Positions 44,690 through 55,908 of a stretch of 64,000 nucleotides of DNA are shown piece by piece; position 1 is the first letter of the stretch; each line of letters begins with the position of its first letter. Location: NCBI GenBank assembly GCA_947069175.1, contig CAMTDV010000013.1, forward strand, positions 30,631,857 to 30,695,856, written 5' to 3'. The position numbers were made by a program, and so were the translations under genes. The stretch comes from Scalesia atractyloides. Lineage: Eukaryota > Streptophyta > Magnoliopsida > Asterales > Asteraceae. The notes beneath the pieces were generated by a model. It ran no database searches. It was not told the origin of the DNA and saw only the letters and a list, made by a program, of their open reading frames with translations.

Positions 44690-45900
44690 TATATGTTTTA
44701 TGTATATATATAGTATGCATTTTTAGGATATGATGAACTTGAAAGTTTACCAAAACATGTAGTCTTTTAACTTTGTGCTTAGCATGTTCATCCATCTTTA
44801 AAAATGAGTTTAGTTACTAATATTTACTAACTTTGTTAAAAATCATTTTTAACCACTTGTTCACATATTATCTTAAGAACATCACAAATCATTTTAACCA
44901 CTTTTATAAGTTCATCGATTATGTTAAAACATGTTCATCAACACTTTGATCATGGCTCTTTTAAGATTCAAGTGTATACTTGTTGGATTTATATTTCTAG
45001 CAAGTACACATATGATGGATATCATCCCTAGCACAAAATAAACAAGTAAATCTTCATTATATGTTCATATTCATTAGATCAAGTTACTAGTTCATGTGTT
45101 CATCTTTTATAGGTGATACTTTTAGATGATATAACTTATATATTAACAATATACTAGTAACAAGACATCAAATGAAAGATTAGGAGGCTTACTACTAGCT
45201 CTTGTGGCTAGCGAAGTGGCAAGATGAACAAGATGATGCAAAGATGGTGGATAAAAGCTTCCTAGAGTGGTACTTGAACTTCCAATGCTTGCACCTTCTT
45301 GAATAACCTTGAGACACCCTTGGATATGCTTGGAATTACTTGAAAGTGAAAGGAAAATGGAGGCTAAGGAGATGGTAATGTGGCCATGGGTTTGAGCATG
45401 AGGAAGGAGAAGAAGGTGAAATGTGATAATGATAAGCATGTTCCTTTATGCATGATCTTCCAACATATTAACCTCCATGCAATGGTAACTAACCTCCAAC
45501 ATTAGGGGACAAGGAGACAAGGATGTGCGTGGCTTGTGGGCCCCTACATGGTCGTCCATATGCTTGTTCTTTTGTCTTAAATTGGTTAGTTTTCTAGGTT
45601 AAAAATTTAGTTAGAAAATTAGGGGTTAAGTTAGGGGGTTAAGTGCATTGGGATTTTTGATGCATTTTAAGATACAAGATGCCATACACTAGTTTAATAT
45701 TGTTAAACAATGTTAACTAGTTTAAAGTTTATGTCTAGTTCGTGTTAGGTTGCTTAACAGGTGCTAGATTCGTTAACGGGTCCTTAAACGGAGGTTTTAG
45801 GGATTTTCAAGAAAAACAATGTGTTTAATGATTTTAACTAGTTGTATGATATTAAAATATTGTTAACTAGTTCATATGATGTGTCACATTGGGTCCGGGT
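42173..45900 (-). repeat. 5' LTR of element 3 (upper boundary approximate)
   Basis: 42173-44573 matches the truncated 3' LTR. Beyond 44573 the sequence has no partner but still reads like LTR leader on the minus strand (45100-45600: pyrimidine-rich, cttctccttcctcatgc), so the LTR probably continues to somewhere near 45900-46000. A 98-codon minus ORF at 45143-45439 lies in it and has no recognisable domain. TA microsatellites at 43284-43313 and 44657-44695. Confidence 0.6.
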
Positions 45901-45999
45901 GTTCGTTTAATTGTCGGTTCGTTAAAACGTTAACTTTCAAGACTTGTATGATATGATATGTTTTGGTGCCAAATAATACTTCCAATATCTTTTAAGTAG

Positions 46000-46623
46000 T
46001 GTATGATGTTTAACCTATTTCTGCATATTACATATGTTTGTGGATGCTGAATTCTTGTTTAGTATATATTTCAGACAACTTTCAGTGCATGTATAGTTTT
46101 CGGAAAGTGTTAACATTAATCCTTGCTTTCCCACATCGGGTTTAATATACAATTTATGTTGGACTCCTATCTAAGTCCTAAATCTGTTGTTTAACTGCGT
46201 ATTGAAGCTGTGCTGACACAGCTAGTCTACTAATTGTTCCAATGCATAGTTTTTAAACTGGTTTTGAACGGTAACCACTAAAAAATTAATATGCATCATG
46301 TACTGTATTCTGTGAGCTTTCTAGGTGTATATCATGCAATTCATGCAGTTTAGACATTCAAAACACGTAATTGTATAATGTAATTCACTGTTTAAATGTA
46401 AGGTATTTACCCGAAAGTGACAGTTGTCATACAATGATGATGATAAAAAACATATTAGTAAAGATATGTATACATATATATTTGAGAATATATATATATA
46501 TATAAAGGAATCATTCAATAGCACGAATATATATTGGGATAAATATATATGGATCGTCACAACAAAACAATCATGCCTTGCACGAAGACATACGAGGGCT
46601 AGGCCTATTCATACATGAAAAGA

Positions 46624-46670
<47 letters not shown>

Positions 46671-47677
46671 CAACTTAATAAATAATCCACCTACTAAAGT
46701 GATCAAACAAACAAAGGTTCCGAACAAACAAAGACAAGTCATAACAAAATTGAAGATGAGAGACTTGTACAATGGTCAAACTATGGACCTAAGTGCCTTA
46801 ACGAATTAGGACACTTGTAGGTCGGAATACAAAACAAGGAACCACACGTGATTGCTAGCACATCCATTCGGAACGCAAACTGTGAGCTCATGTCCCCCAT
46901 TTCAAATACATTTTTATGTTTCCAAAACCAAGGGAAATACATGTTACTAACGGTATGATAAGCTAGGGAATGAAATAAACATAGATCATGTGCGCATAGG
47001 TTAGTTACACAAGTAGCCGTTTATCACACATACAGACCGAGGCATATAAGTGGTAGATCTATTGAGTTTTGGCGAGCTCCACTCTTGGTCCAGGAGACCT
47101 TGAAGAGTGCTTTTGTGTCCCAAGTCGAGGGGAATCGACAATACATCGTCTAGGTTGGTTGATTCCTATGTCAACACACGTATTCTGCAAAACATTTATG
47201 ATCAACAAATTTCATTGACGCTTTACATACCGGGTTTTCAATACAAGCATTTCCTAATGTTTTAAAGATTCATTTGATACTAAGCAAACACATGAATTCA
47301 CCAACTTTATGTTGACTTTTCAAACTTACATGCATTTCAAAAAGTAAGTTGATCTTGCACGGTCGAAGTCAAGAACGAGGATTACAAGTCGATGCACATT
47401 TTGGAGGATTTGGTTCATATTTTTCACTTTCACGCGAAATATAGGATGCAAAGCCTTGAATTATTTAAACAATATTTTGTGTAATCGTAAATTGTTGAAC
47501 TTAAATCTTTTTGGGTTATGTCGCATGAACAAATATTTTGACTCTTTGTAACTTGTTTCAAACAATCTATGGATGTGCATCTTATCTATTTTATTCATAC
47601 TGTATGTTTACTTTATCGAATGCAATGAAAACTAATCAAGATCACACCTCGTGCTTCCGCCACGAGCGGGTGTGATA
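46000..47677 (+). repeat. related LTR in plus orientation (left boundary approximate)
   Basis: The sequence from about 46560 to 47677 is a diverged reverse complement of the 42173-43400 LTR (catgccttgcacgaag.c...ggctaggcc; ggtatgataagctagggaat; gacgctttacataccgggtt). It ends gggtgtgata, next to a primer site. Contains a (TA) run of about 45 bp at 46625-46668. The left half (46000-46560) is too diverged to place the start. Confidence 0.65.
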
Positions 47678-48000
47678 GATTGGTATCAGACTTTGTAGTG
47701 AACCATTATTCCTTCGCGAGTCTAGTCTACAATAACTAGGATCCTCTCATGAAAACAATTTTTACAAGAACAAGAAGTTTTCATTGCATCACACTACACA
47801 AGATCTACTTCACGAGTTCACTGCATGAAAACAAGCAAGGACGTTACATGACTTAGTCTATAAGAGATAGACATGATACATTAAGTTAATCCATACCAAA
47901 CAAGTAGGATAACTTACAATGAAACTAGGTGATTTTACATTATATATATATATATATATATATTTATATTGGATAACTTACAATGAATAGGTGATTTTAC
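47678..48000 (+). other. primer site and leader of a related gypsy remnant
   Basis: TGGTATCAGA (47681-47690), then a leader homologous to that of element 3 (tagtgaacca...cgagtctagtctacaat, aggatcctctcatgaaaaca). No gag follows; the remnant ends in a duplicated ggataacttacaatga...taggtgattttac (47907-47938 and 47971-48000) flanking a TA microsatellite. Confidence 0.7.
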
Positions 48001-48246
48001 TTATATATAATATATAATGTTGTATGGAATATTGTGCCAGGTCACTATGCCATTGTCAGTAGATTCCATTAACTGCATAGACGGCTTTATAAGTTCAATC
48101 TACAAGTCAAAATTTAAACAAACTAAAACGAAAACATCGTACCGATAGTCCAAAATGAAGAATTCGTCTTTACAGGCGAAGACAAATCATGCTGCATATA
48201 ATCAACAAAATATCAGTTACACAAGTTTACAATCTTATCATTTACC

Positions 48247-48487
48247 AATAGTTTCATGTCGTGTGGCAACCTTGCGTTATTCCATCAACTCTTTTAGCTT
48301 TTTGGTAGCTATTGCAGCCTCTTCTGCTTTCCTTTGACAAACGTTGTTCCGAATTATCCTTCATTTTACCGCTTCATTTGTGAAAGCACATTTAAAAGTA
48401 AAATCGTTACTTGTGTTTGGTGTTGATACAGAGCTTTCAATTTCTGCAATTCAATTTCACTCTTCCTGCTATCTTTCTTTACCTTCT
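48247..48487 (-). pseudogene. kinesin-4 (FRA1/KIN-4)-like coiled-coil fragment
   Basis: Minus strand. Exon-like 48487-48411 reads KVKKDSRKSEIELQKLKALY QHQTQ to a GT (gtaacg) donor. After a short gap, QRKAEEAAIATKKLKELME is read at 48336-48281, then a TAA and RKVATRHE. Plant KIN-4 kinesins have a very similar coiled-coil stretch with QRKTEEAA-AT-RLKEL (from memory). Only this tail segment is present; there is no motor domain. The stop and the missing neighbours show it is a fragment. Confidence 0.55.
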
Positions 48488-48739
48488 TAAAAATATATAA
48501 AAAAGAATTAGTTTCATAGTTTTATATATTTATAAACTAATAATTAACCAAAATTAGCAACCAACACAGTAACGTAATCAAAGATCAAACAATAATACAA
48601 TAACACAATATAATATACAATATACAAAGGCATAAAGTATTAACAATATTATATTCACTAATCACTATGTGTATAGATCATAAAATAACCGATTAACTTA
48701 TTAGTGTTAAAAAGTGTTCCGTTATTTCTTTCATATCTT

Positions 48740-48876
48740 ACCTTTGACGATAGCCTTTATTTCCTTCTTCGTAGTTGGTCTTGATTCAATGTAGCACCGC
48801 TTTAAAAACCGACAGCGGAATATAACTTCACGGCTAAAGTTATGGCAGTCACCACCCAAACTCACAACGGCTAGGT
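48740..48876 (-). pseudogene. unidentified exon-like fragment
   Basis: Open on the minus strand, reading LAVVSLGGDCHNFSREVIF, RCRFLKRCYIESRPTTKKEI and KAIVKG, to an excellent donor AAAG|GTAAGATATG at about 48740. Protein not recognised. Confidence 0.35.
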
Positions 48877-49169
48877 GAAAAGAAACACATACACAGGATC
48901 ATGAACAATCTACAAAGTAAAACATCCTAATAAACAATAACAGTTCAACTATTAACAACAGTACGATCAAACAAACCTAATCAGCCTAGCATTCAACTAA
49001 ATTATATCAAAATTACAAACCAACATCAAGATTCAAGTCCATAAAAATAAAAAAGATAATACCCTTTAACCATTTCTTGCTACACCTCGTATTTCAAGCA
49101 TCCAAAGGCAAAGCAACTTGTACATCATTCTTCATCTTCGACAATAGTAGAAAGCAAACCTAGAGCAAT

Positions 49170-49275
49170 GTAAGGATCATCTTTGTGTGACTAGATGGCA
49201 GCAACGGAGGCATGACAGCCTTGAGTAACAACGCTACCTAACGGCCACGTATCAATCAGATCTCGTCGGAGAACT
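49170..49275 (-). pseudogene. PTH2/PTRHD1-like exon fragment
   Basis: Minus strand reads VLRRDLIDTWPLGSVVTQGC, HASVAAI, a TAG, then SHKDDPY. The order R-DL-xxWPLGSVVxQGCHAxxA is characteristic of the peptidyl-tRNA hydrolase 2 family (PTRHD1 branch), where the stop position normally holds Trp (from memory). No catalytic remainder follows. 49280-49400 upstream could be a captured 5' UTR. Confidence 0.55.
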
Positions 49276-49344
49276 ACATACTACACCGGCATGTTGGAGG
49301 TCGAGTTGGAGTTCACGGCGGCGGTCGGAGACTCTGCGGCGTCG

Positions 49345-49530
49345 GTGGTGGAGATCCAAATCGATCAAAATAGAGAAATTAAACTGGAGAAACGTATATT
49401 ACACGCTTCAATTTAGAGAATTTAAGTTTACCGATAACTCAGTGATGGAGATCAAAATTGATCAAAATCGAGAAATTAAGATGGAGAAATGTATATTACA
49501 CGCTACAATTTAGAGAATTTGAGCTAACCG
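49345..49530. repeat. tandem duplication, two units, about 97-bp period
   Basis: gatggagatc.aaat.gatca, then gagaaattaa and gtatattacacgct through atttagagaattt, are present at 49345-49433 and again at 49442-49530 with about ten differences. It lies at the putative 5' side of the captured exons. Confidence 0.88.
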
Positions 49531-49900
49531 AAACCCTAAAATCTCGAATTGTATGTGTGTGTAAAAAAAAGAGAGAGAGGAGAGTAATTGACTGAAGAAG
49601 AGGTTATGAATAATCATGTATGTTATATATGTACATGGTCTGAATTTTGAATCTAGAGCCAGAATTTTGAATTTTGAATGTGGCTAGAGGTTTTGAATTT
49701 TGAATGGTGGGCAAAGGTTTGAATCTTGTATAGATAAAATGTATTTTAAATATATTTTAAAAGATTTTAAATTAAGATTTATGATGCAATAATGAGATAA
49801 CAAACGTATTGTTGGACAGCCTATGTGTTTGCCACATTAGAATGGTGATGTCATGCTCATCTTTTCTTTTATGGTAAGGGAATATAGATATAGATTTAAT

Positions 49901-50585
49901 GTATACTTCTCATCTATAATATTATTTATTGGATTTTCTATATCATATGAAAGACACTTTTTATTTGTATATACAAATTTACTCTTATTATTTTCGATGA
50001 TTTAATTATCTCTAACACACTTTAAACATTTACCATAGTACAGATAATGCTAGACATAAACTCGAAAAACATTTTGAATGACATCAATGGCTTAAGACAT
50101 AATATAATTATATGTATTATATGCACTTTTTAAAAATTATTTAATATATAAAATTACATTTATTCAACCCGTGTAATACACTATATTATAATCTAATATC
50201 ATATAAACGAGCTAAACCCAATCTGTCTCATATTAAAGAGAATATAACGATTTTTTCGGTATGCTTTGTCTAATTATGTAAGAGTCAAATTAAATGATAT
50301 TTTCAACATTTCGAGAATATAATGATATTTTCTATATGCTTTTTCTAATCATGTAACACTCAAATTAAATGATATTTTCAACATGTTATAGAAGTTTCCA
50401 TGAAATAAAATAAAATATCAATCTGGACCAAAATCATTTAATTCTATAGTATAACCTTACAAATGTTACATATACAGTAACTCAAGTGGGTCATTTTTTA
50501 TTTTGTATGTTTTTTTTAATTTTTTACCCTTCAATATTTAGTAATGTCACTTTTAACTTTTTAACTTTCTATAAACGTTTTTATA
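49901..50585. other. AT-rich intergenic DNA
   Basis: A short direct repeat, aatgatattttcaacat with gagaatataa/gaatataatg, occurs around 50230-50390. No gene. Confidence 0.45.
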
Positions 50586-50855
50586 TACTCTGTTTATGAA
50601 CGATTATTTGTGTTCGTTTGTTTCCATTTGTGTTCATGAATATTCGTTTGTACTCATTTGTATTCGTCAACGTTCATTTTTGTTCGTTGCCTAAAATTTA
50701 CAATCAAACAGAAACGAACACGAACAAGTTTATTTAAACATGAACATAAAATCTTGTTCGATAAGTGTTCGTGAACAGTTCGTGAACACAAATATTTCTT
50801 AATAAATGAACACGAATAAAGTCTTGTTCGTGTTCGTTCGGTTCGTTTACAGCAC
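50586..50855. mobile_element. GTTCG-rich foldback MITE
   Basis: The left arm is rich in tgttcgtttg/ttcatgaa, the right arm in gaacacgaac/gttcgtgaac. Ends ctctgtttatgaacga and ttcggttcgtttacagcac are imperfect inverted repeats. Non-coding. This pattern is common in plant genomes. Confidence 0.6.
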
Positions 50856-52835
50856 TATATTATGTTGGCATAAATTCAAGTTGATTACATTTTTTTGAAA
50901 ATAGGTAGGCTCAGATATAATATGTTTTTTTTGCTTATTAGTTAATCTATGTTTTGACATAAATTTTGTTTTACAACAAGTTGGGTCAAATATAATACGT
51001 TTTCGTTAGACTGTATATTTTTTACTTACTTTATGTTTCGGCATGACGCACGCACGGTACCATTTTTAACTTAAAAACATAATTTGTACTTATTTTTATG
51101 TACGTGTCGGTAAAAGTTCAAGTTGATATTCGACATAAAGTTCTTTCGCAAATAACTCAAGTCAAATAGAATACGTAATCGTGCTTATTTTTATGTACAT
51201 GTTTAGTTTATTTAGATTTTGACGTAACTTTTGTTCTGAAATAATTCGGGTCTTTATGCTACAAAACAAGTTACTTTACATTTAGACCCGCCACAACGGT
51301 CAGGGAAATTTACCTAGTTTGTACAAACAAATTTAAAAATTTGGACGCGAGTTGTCTTAAAAGGATAGTTGTTTTTGGATAAATTTTTTAGTATCATAAA
51401 TGTGGTTATTATTCTTCTTGCATTTTAAATATATTAAATAAAAAATAATTTGTTAAGCAAGAAAATTGTATACATTTTGAATATTTAGATATAGTTTATT
51501 ATTATTTAACCATGGGTGTTATTATTCAAGCTAAAAACATACGAGTATGATGAATTTTTTATTCTTATTATACATGATATTATATATGATTAAAGTTAGA
51601 TATTTATGGAACTTTATCCGTATTCATATTTTGTTAACTGTTTGAAATATATATTAAATTTAATAATTTAAATTAAATAATAATTATCTACAATTAACGA
51701 TGATATCAAATAATGAAAAGTGTCACTTCATTGGTTTCTTTTATTAAATAGTACTAGTAGTAAACTCGTATGCAAACACGGGTGGTATTTAGAAAAGCAT
51801 GTATACCATATTTTATACAGTTTTTAAGATTGAGCATATGTATTGATAGTAGTAACAAACATGTGTGCAAACACGGGTGGTTTTTAGAAATTTCACATAA
51901 TACATTTTATTAAAGAACGATTTTTTCCAGCTACGATACACGGGTGGTGTTTAGAAAACCATACATACCATATTTTATTAAACAACGAACAATTATAATT
52001 TTTTTAAGGTTTAATTAAAATAGACTATACCAAAAGGGAACATCCTTTAAATAACAAATAAATAATAAATAAAAGGGAACATGTTTTAAATAACAAATAA
52101 ATAACAATGGAGCACACATTATTCTATATTACATGATCGTAAATCTTGAAACATATCTTGATGCAAGATCCTTCATTGTTGCGGTGTGGCGTTCCATAAA
52201 TCTTTCATCTTCATTTCTTAAAAATACAACCTTTACCATATGATCCTACACAAGGAATAAGATGAAACCGGTTATCATATGCTTCGACTTATCTTTTAAC
52301 ATACATGTTAAACAAATACCTATGCAGTTAATGCGGTAAAATATTGGATATTAGTTGGTGAGATATCGGTAATTTTAATATAATGCAAAATTTATATATA
52401 TAGCAATTTAACACCGATAACTTTGTGATATATCGGTGATATATCGGTGATGTATTGGTTATATCGGTCAAATATCGGTGATATACGGTTTATATTATGT
52501 TTAAGACCAACCGATATATCACCAATATTAACTACATAGACAGATACATAGATTAACACATTAATTAAACAACATCAATTCATCAAAACATATATGAACC
52601 GTTAACTAATAACAAATCTGCATAACACCTCTTCATTAAGCAATTATAACGCATCATAATATACATGTATATACACACCTAAACTTCAACTAAATTTGAA
52701 ATATGTCAACCTATCTGCAAATTTTTTGTAAGGTTTGCTCATAAGTAAATCTTTCCTGCAATATAGAATATGTTAGATCTGAAATTGTTTATAAGGTCTA
52801 CTCACAACACTCAGGTCACGAACGGATGTCGTCGG
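50856..52835. other. AT-rich intergenic DNA with short repeats
   Basis: acacgggtggt-ttagaaa recurs three times at about 51778, 51875 and 51938; gaacat-tttaaataacaaata twice at 52039-52105; a gatatatcggt array at 52420-52500. No coding sequence recognised. Bases 52831-52835 (gtcgg) would be the left target copy of element 2. Confidence 0.45.
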
Positions 52836-53030
52836 TGTAACATTCGTGTAAAAGGGGTTCCAAAAACCCACTCTATTTGAGAATCAAGTATTTATTAAAA
52901 GTTCGTTACGTATTTATTAGGTCAATTAATTTGTTTTTATTCATAATTAATAAATATTACATAATTAAAACAATAATCAGGAAAAATAATTAAATTAATT
53001 AAACCTTGAATAATAAAATAAAAATAAAGA

Positions 53031-53105
53031 GGGAGCCGGGAGTCGAACCCGGGTTTCCCCACAAAGTTCACACACTAAAACACCACTAGACCACACACAC
53101 ACATG
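53031..53105 (-). other. tRNA-like module A (antisense), element 2
   Basis: Minus strand: perfect A box TGGTCTAGTGG (53083-53093), perfect B box GGTTCGACTCC (53039-53049), and a perfect T-arm ccggg/cccgg around TTCGACT. Total length is near that of a real tRNA, but the acceptor stem does not close. Same position and strand as module A of element 1, with a different A-box sequence. Confidence 0.75.
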
Positions 53106-53665
53106 TGTCTAGGAATGAATCAAATAAAATTTATACGCTTTTGGAACCAGAAAAACCTGCAAGTTCAAAACGTCTAAACTGATAACCGCCAAATCAAATC
53201 AAAGCAAAGTTGTGATTCTTATAACGGCTATAACTGACCACAATCATCGGAGGAAACTGTCAATTCCGGTTTAATTCGCGAGTAACTGATTGCAATCATG
53301 AGAATTAATCCTCAAATCATAACCGAACAACCATAAACACCTTGTCTCTATAAATAGTGGACTTTCATCTAACCAAATCGCTCACATTCAATCTGTTGAA
53401 CGAGATCCACCTCACCAATTTCTGTATTCGCCGGAAATTTTTGGCAATCGTCAGAAAAGCATCGCCGGAAAACCGATATCATCATTTCGAGTCGTTAAAA
53501 TCCTTCACATCCTTCGGTAATCCATTATTTAACATGTTTCAATCTTAAATATATTAACCAAAGCTGATCAAACATGTCTCAATCGGAAATTATGATTCTG
53601 GGTTTCAGTTTATAAAAAAGATGAAGTCTCATAAGTGTATAAATATAATTAAAATGGGATCTTAA

Positions 53666-53735
53666 CCGGGTTAGACACACAGACTGTGTGCATTTGAAAT
53701 GCGAGATCCCGGGTTCGAGCCATAACTGTTGTCGG
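53666..53735 (+). other. tRNA-like module B, element 2
   Basis: ccgggttagacacacag then actgtgtg: the hairpin has collapsed to cacacag/ctgtgtg with almost no loop, followed by GGTTCGAGCCA (53712-53722). The ttagacac start is shared with element 1. Confidence 0.6.
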
Positions 53736-53819
53736 TTTACTAAGATAAAAATCCTTTTTTTCAAATTAATCATATTATTGTTCAATAAGTTAATAAGTAT
53801 ATTATAATTTCTATTATAA

Positions 53820-53902
53820 ATGGGTAGACACCCAGCCTAGTTGGAAGGGCTGGGTGCAAACCATGACAAAGGTCTCGGGTTCGACTTCAGGGGTGAGCAC
53901 TG
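53820..53902 (+). other. tRNA-like module C, element 2
   Basis: gggtagacac then cacccagcc/ggctgggtg (53829-53837 with 53848-53856, perfect 9 bp) and GGTTCGACTTC (about 53878-53888). The stem sequence differs from every element 1 module, yet pairing is kept. Confidence 0.68.
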
Positions 53903-53991
53903 GTTCAACAGCTTTTAGAATCTTTTTAAAATAAACAATTTCTGAAATATCCTAAGTAGTATTTAAGAATAATAAAATCAGAGATTATTTC

Positions 53992-54070
53992 GGGTTAGAC
54001 ACGTAGCTTAGTTGGTAGAGCTGCGTGCACGTAAACGGGAGGTCACGAGTTCGAACCTCACACACGCTTC
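53992..54070 (+). other. tRNA-like module D, element 2
   Basis: gggttagacac then A box TAGCTTAGTTGG, hairpin cacgtagctt/gagctgcgtg (54000-54009 with 54018-54027) and AGTTCGAACCT (54048-54058). The direct counterpart of module D in element 1. Confidence 0.72.
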
Positions 54071-55075
54071 CAATTCTACGCATAAAGACCGGTAGAAGAT
54101 CCAATTTTTTATATTATTATTTTCTTTAATATTTTAATTAAAAATCAATTAAAAACACTAAAAACACTTAAAAACAAGACCTTTTAGGTTTAAAAACTCC
54201 ATTAATTACCACAAAAATAACCTAAAAATCTAATAAAAGCATTAATTAAAAATATTAATTTCTAATAGAATTTATTTATTTATCGAATTATTACGTTATT
54301 ATTCTAGGTTAGTTTTCTTTGGTGGTTAAATCTCAAATTCGTGCGCGTTCGTCTTAAATCAAAGAAAACGCACCCACTATGAGTGAATCCATACAAATTC
54401 CCTTTTTAAATCATATTTTGGGGTGTATCATATGTCGTTTAAATATTTAATTTATTCAAACAACTTTGCTAGCACCATTATGTGATCTAATGTGTATATT
54501 TTTGTCGTTATTGTTATATGCGGTTACATTATGTCAATTCAATGCAAGTCATTCATACAAGGCCCATCAGTTCCTCGTTGGTTACGAGTTGAGCATCGCG
54601 TGCCTCATTAGATCGGCTCCATTTGATTGAGCATTGATCTCACAGTTCAACATTCATGCATGTGTACATTGTTGATATTATGTGGTTTGTTGGTTTGTTT
54701 ATATATATATATATAAAATACATATACTCATATATGGCTTTGCTCATTTTTTTATTTAATCAACTTAATTAAATTTTTTAAATGTTTAACTTAGATTCAC
54801 TCGCCAACTTTTGTTGACCCAAACTTTTGTTTTTTTACACATGATACAGGTGGACAGGCTGAGGAAGAGGAATACTTAGGATTGGCTTAGAAGATGAAAA
54901 AATATGTCTTGTTTAGAAAAATATTTCTTGTGTTTTTATGTTTCTTTGTGTTTGGATATTTCCTTTAAATTTCAATTAATAAATATAAAACTTAATTATA
55001 GTAAATGTCGAGCTTTGATGAAAACCCAATCATGCCCCGACTTCTATTTTCGCTGCGGGTCAGGGTGTGACAGAT

Positions 55076-55088
55076 TGGTATAGAGCTC
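55076..55088 (+). other. primer-binding site of element 2, mutated
   Basis: tggtatagagctc, a degraded form of TGGTATCAGAGCC (one base lost), three bases after the LTR. 55089-55908 is the leader, non-coding, opening onto gag. Confidence 0.8.
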
Positions 55089-55908
55089 TTGACTATAGGG
55101 ATATATGATAGGTTATTAGACCCTTAGAGCCTATACTATATTTGATTAGGTTTTAATTGTTTATGTGTTACATGCAAAACGCATGATGTTTATTTGTTTC
55201 ATATTTATTTCACACACAAATGCATGTAAGCACTTTCACTATTACATGTTATTGTGTGATATCTATTGTGGTTTATATATTATCAACACATCATGCATAC
55301 GCAAACACACACAACACAAATTCACAAATTTTCATGATTTCTTTCTCAAGGATTTTGTAATGCTTTTATGTGTTTAATCTCATCAAAGTGAGTTCTACGA
55401 TGGGCATGTAGTAACTGGAATGGTACGAGTACCGGTAGTCGGGACGTCTTGTCTAGGATTGGCATTCATATAAATCCAATATAATGGACCAGTTTGCCTA
55501 CCTGGGGACTAACGATGAGAGTACGAAGGACCTATTAGGCTAAAGCATGCCACACCAAATGTCGTATGAATTAACTCTCCTTTGAGTTGTCATTGTGTCT
55601 ACACCTGGACACCCTCGACCTTTTATCTCGCAATCATCTTTTTACAATTTTCATTCGGGTGATGCGAGCGTTAACAGGCCAACACCAATGTGAACCCTAC
55701 AAAGCCCAGTAGTCATGGGGGCCCACACGACTACCTAGGCCGAAGTATGGGAGACATTTGGGGGCCAAACATGAGCAAAGCCCAAGACATCCCATGGATG
55801 TAGTAAATTTATTTTTCTCAATTATATTGTGACTGTTGTTTTCTCTTTTTACGACACATGACACCTAAAAAGCGTTAAACTCATAATCTCGCTACATATT
55901 TCCTGTAG

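Larger units (their letters stand above)
35037..45900 (-). mobile_element. element 3: minus-strand gypsy element with internal deletion
   Basis: On the minus strand: long 5' LTR (42173 to about 45900), iMet primer site, an acidic and coiled-coil region, basic gag start, zinc knuckles, protease, RT, RNase H, then an abrupt switch into a 3' LTR lacking its first part (35037-37417). The integrase is missing. The left end is ragged (ataaatacacaagtac where the intact LTR has tgtcacaagtac), so no target duplication can be read. All frames carry stops; it is old. Confidence 0.82.
48150..49900 (-). mobile_element. candidate gene-capture element (Helitron or Pack-MULE type)
   Basis: A block with low repeat content that holds antisense exon-like pieces of at least two unrelated host proteins, with intron-like DNA between them. 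On the minus strand its outer end at about 49895 reads TCTATATCTATATTCCCTTACC, which could be a Helitron-like TC start, but no hairpin-CTRR end was found on the other side. Boundaries and class are therefore uncertain; the mixture of gene pieces is the real evidence. Confidence 0.4.
52836..55072 (+). repeat. 5' LTR of element 2
   Basis: TGTAACATTCGTG...GGGTGTGACA. Aligns in patches with the element 1 LTR: both ends, the tRNA-like modules, cactcgccaacttttgttga, acatgatacaggtg and cgctgcgggtcagggtgtga. The AT-rich spacers between modules have diverged much more. Confidence 0.9.

Noticed and set aside
45143..45439. 98-codon minus-strand ORF as a gene
   Set aside because: It lies in the probable LTR of element 3, is low-complexity Ser/Leu/His rich and has no recognisable domain.
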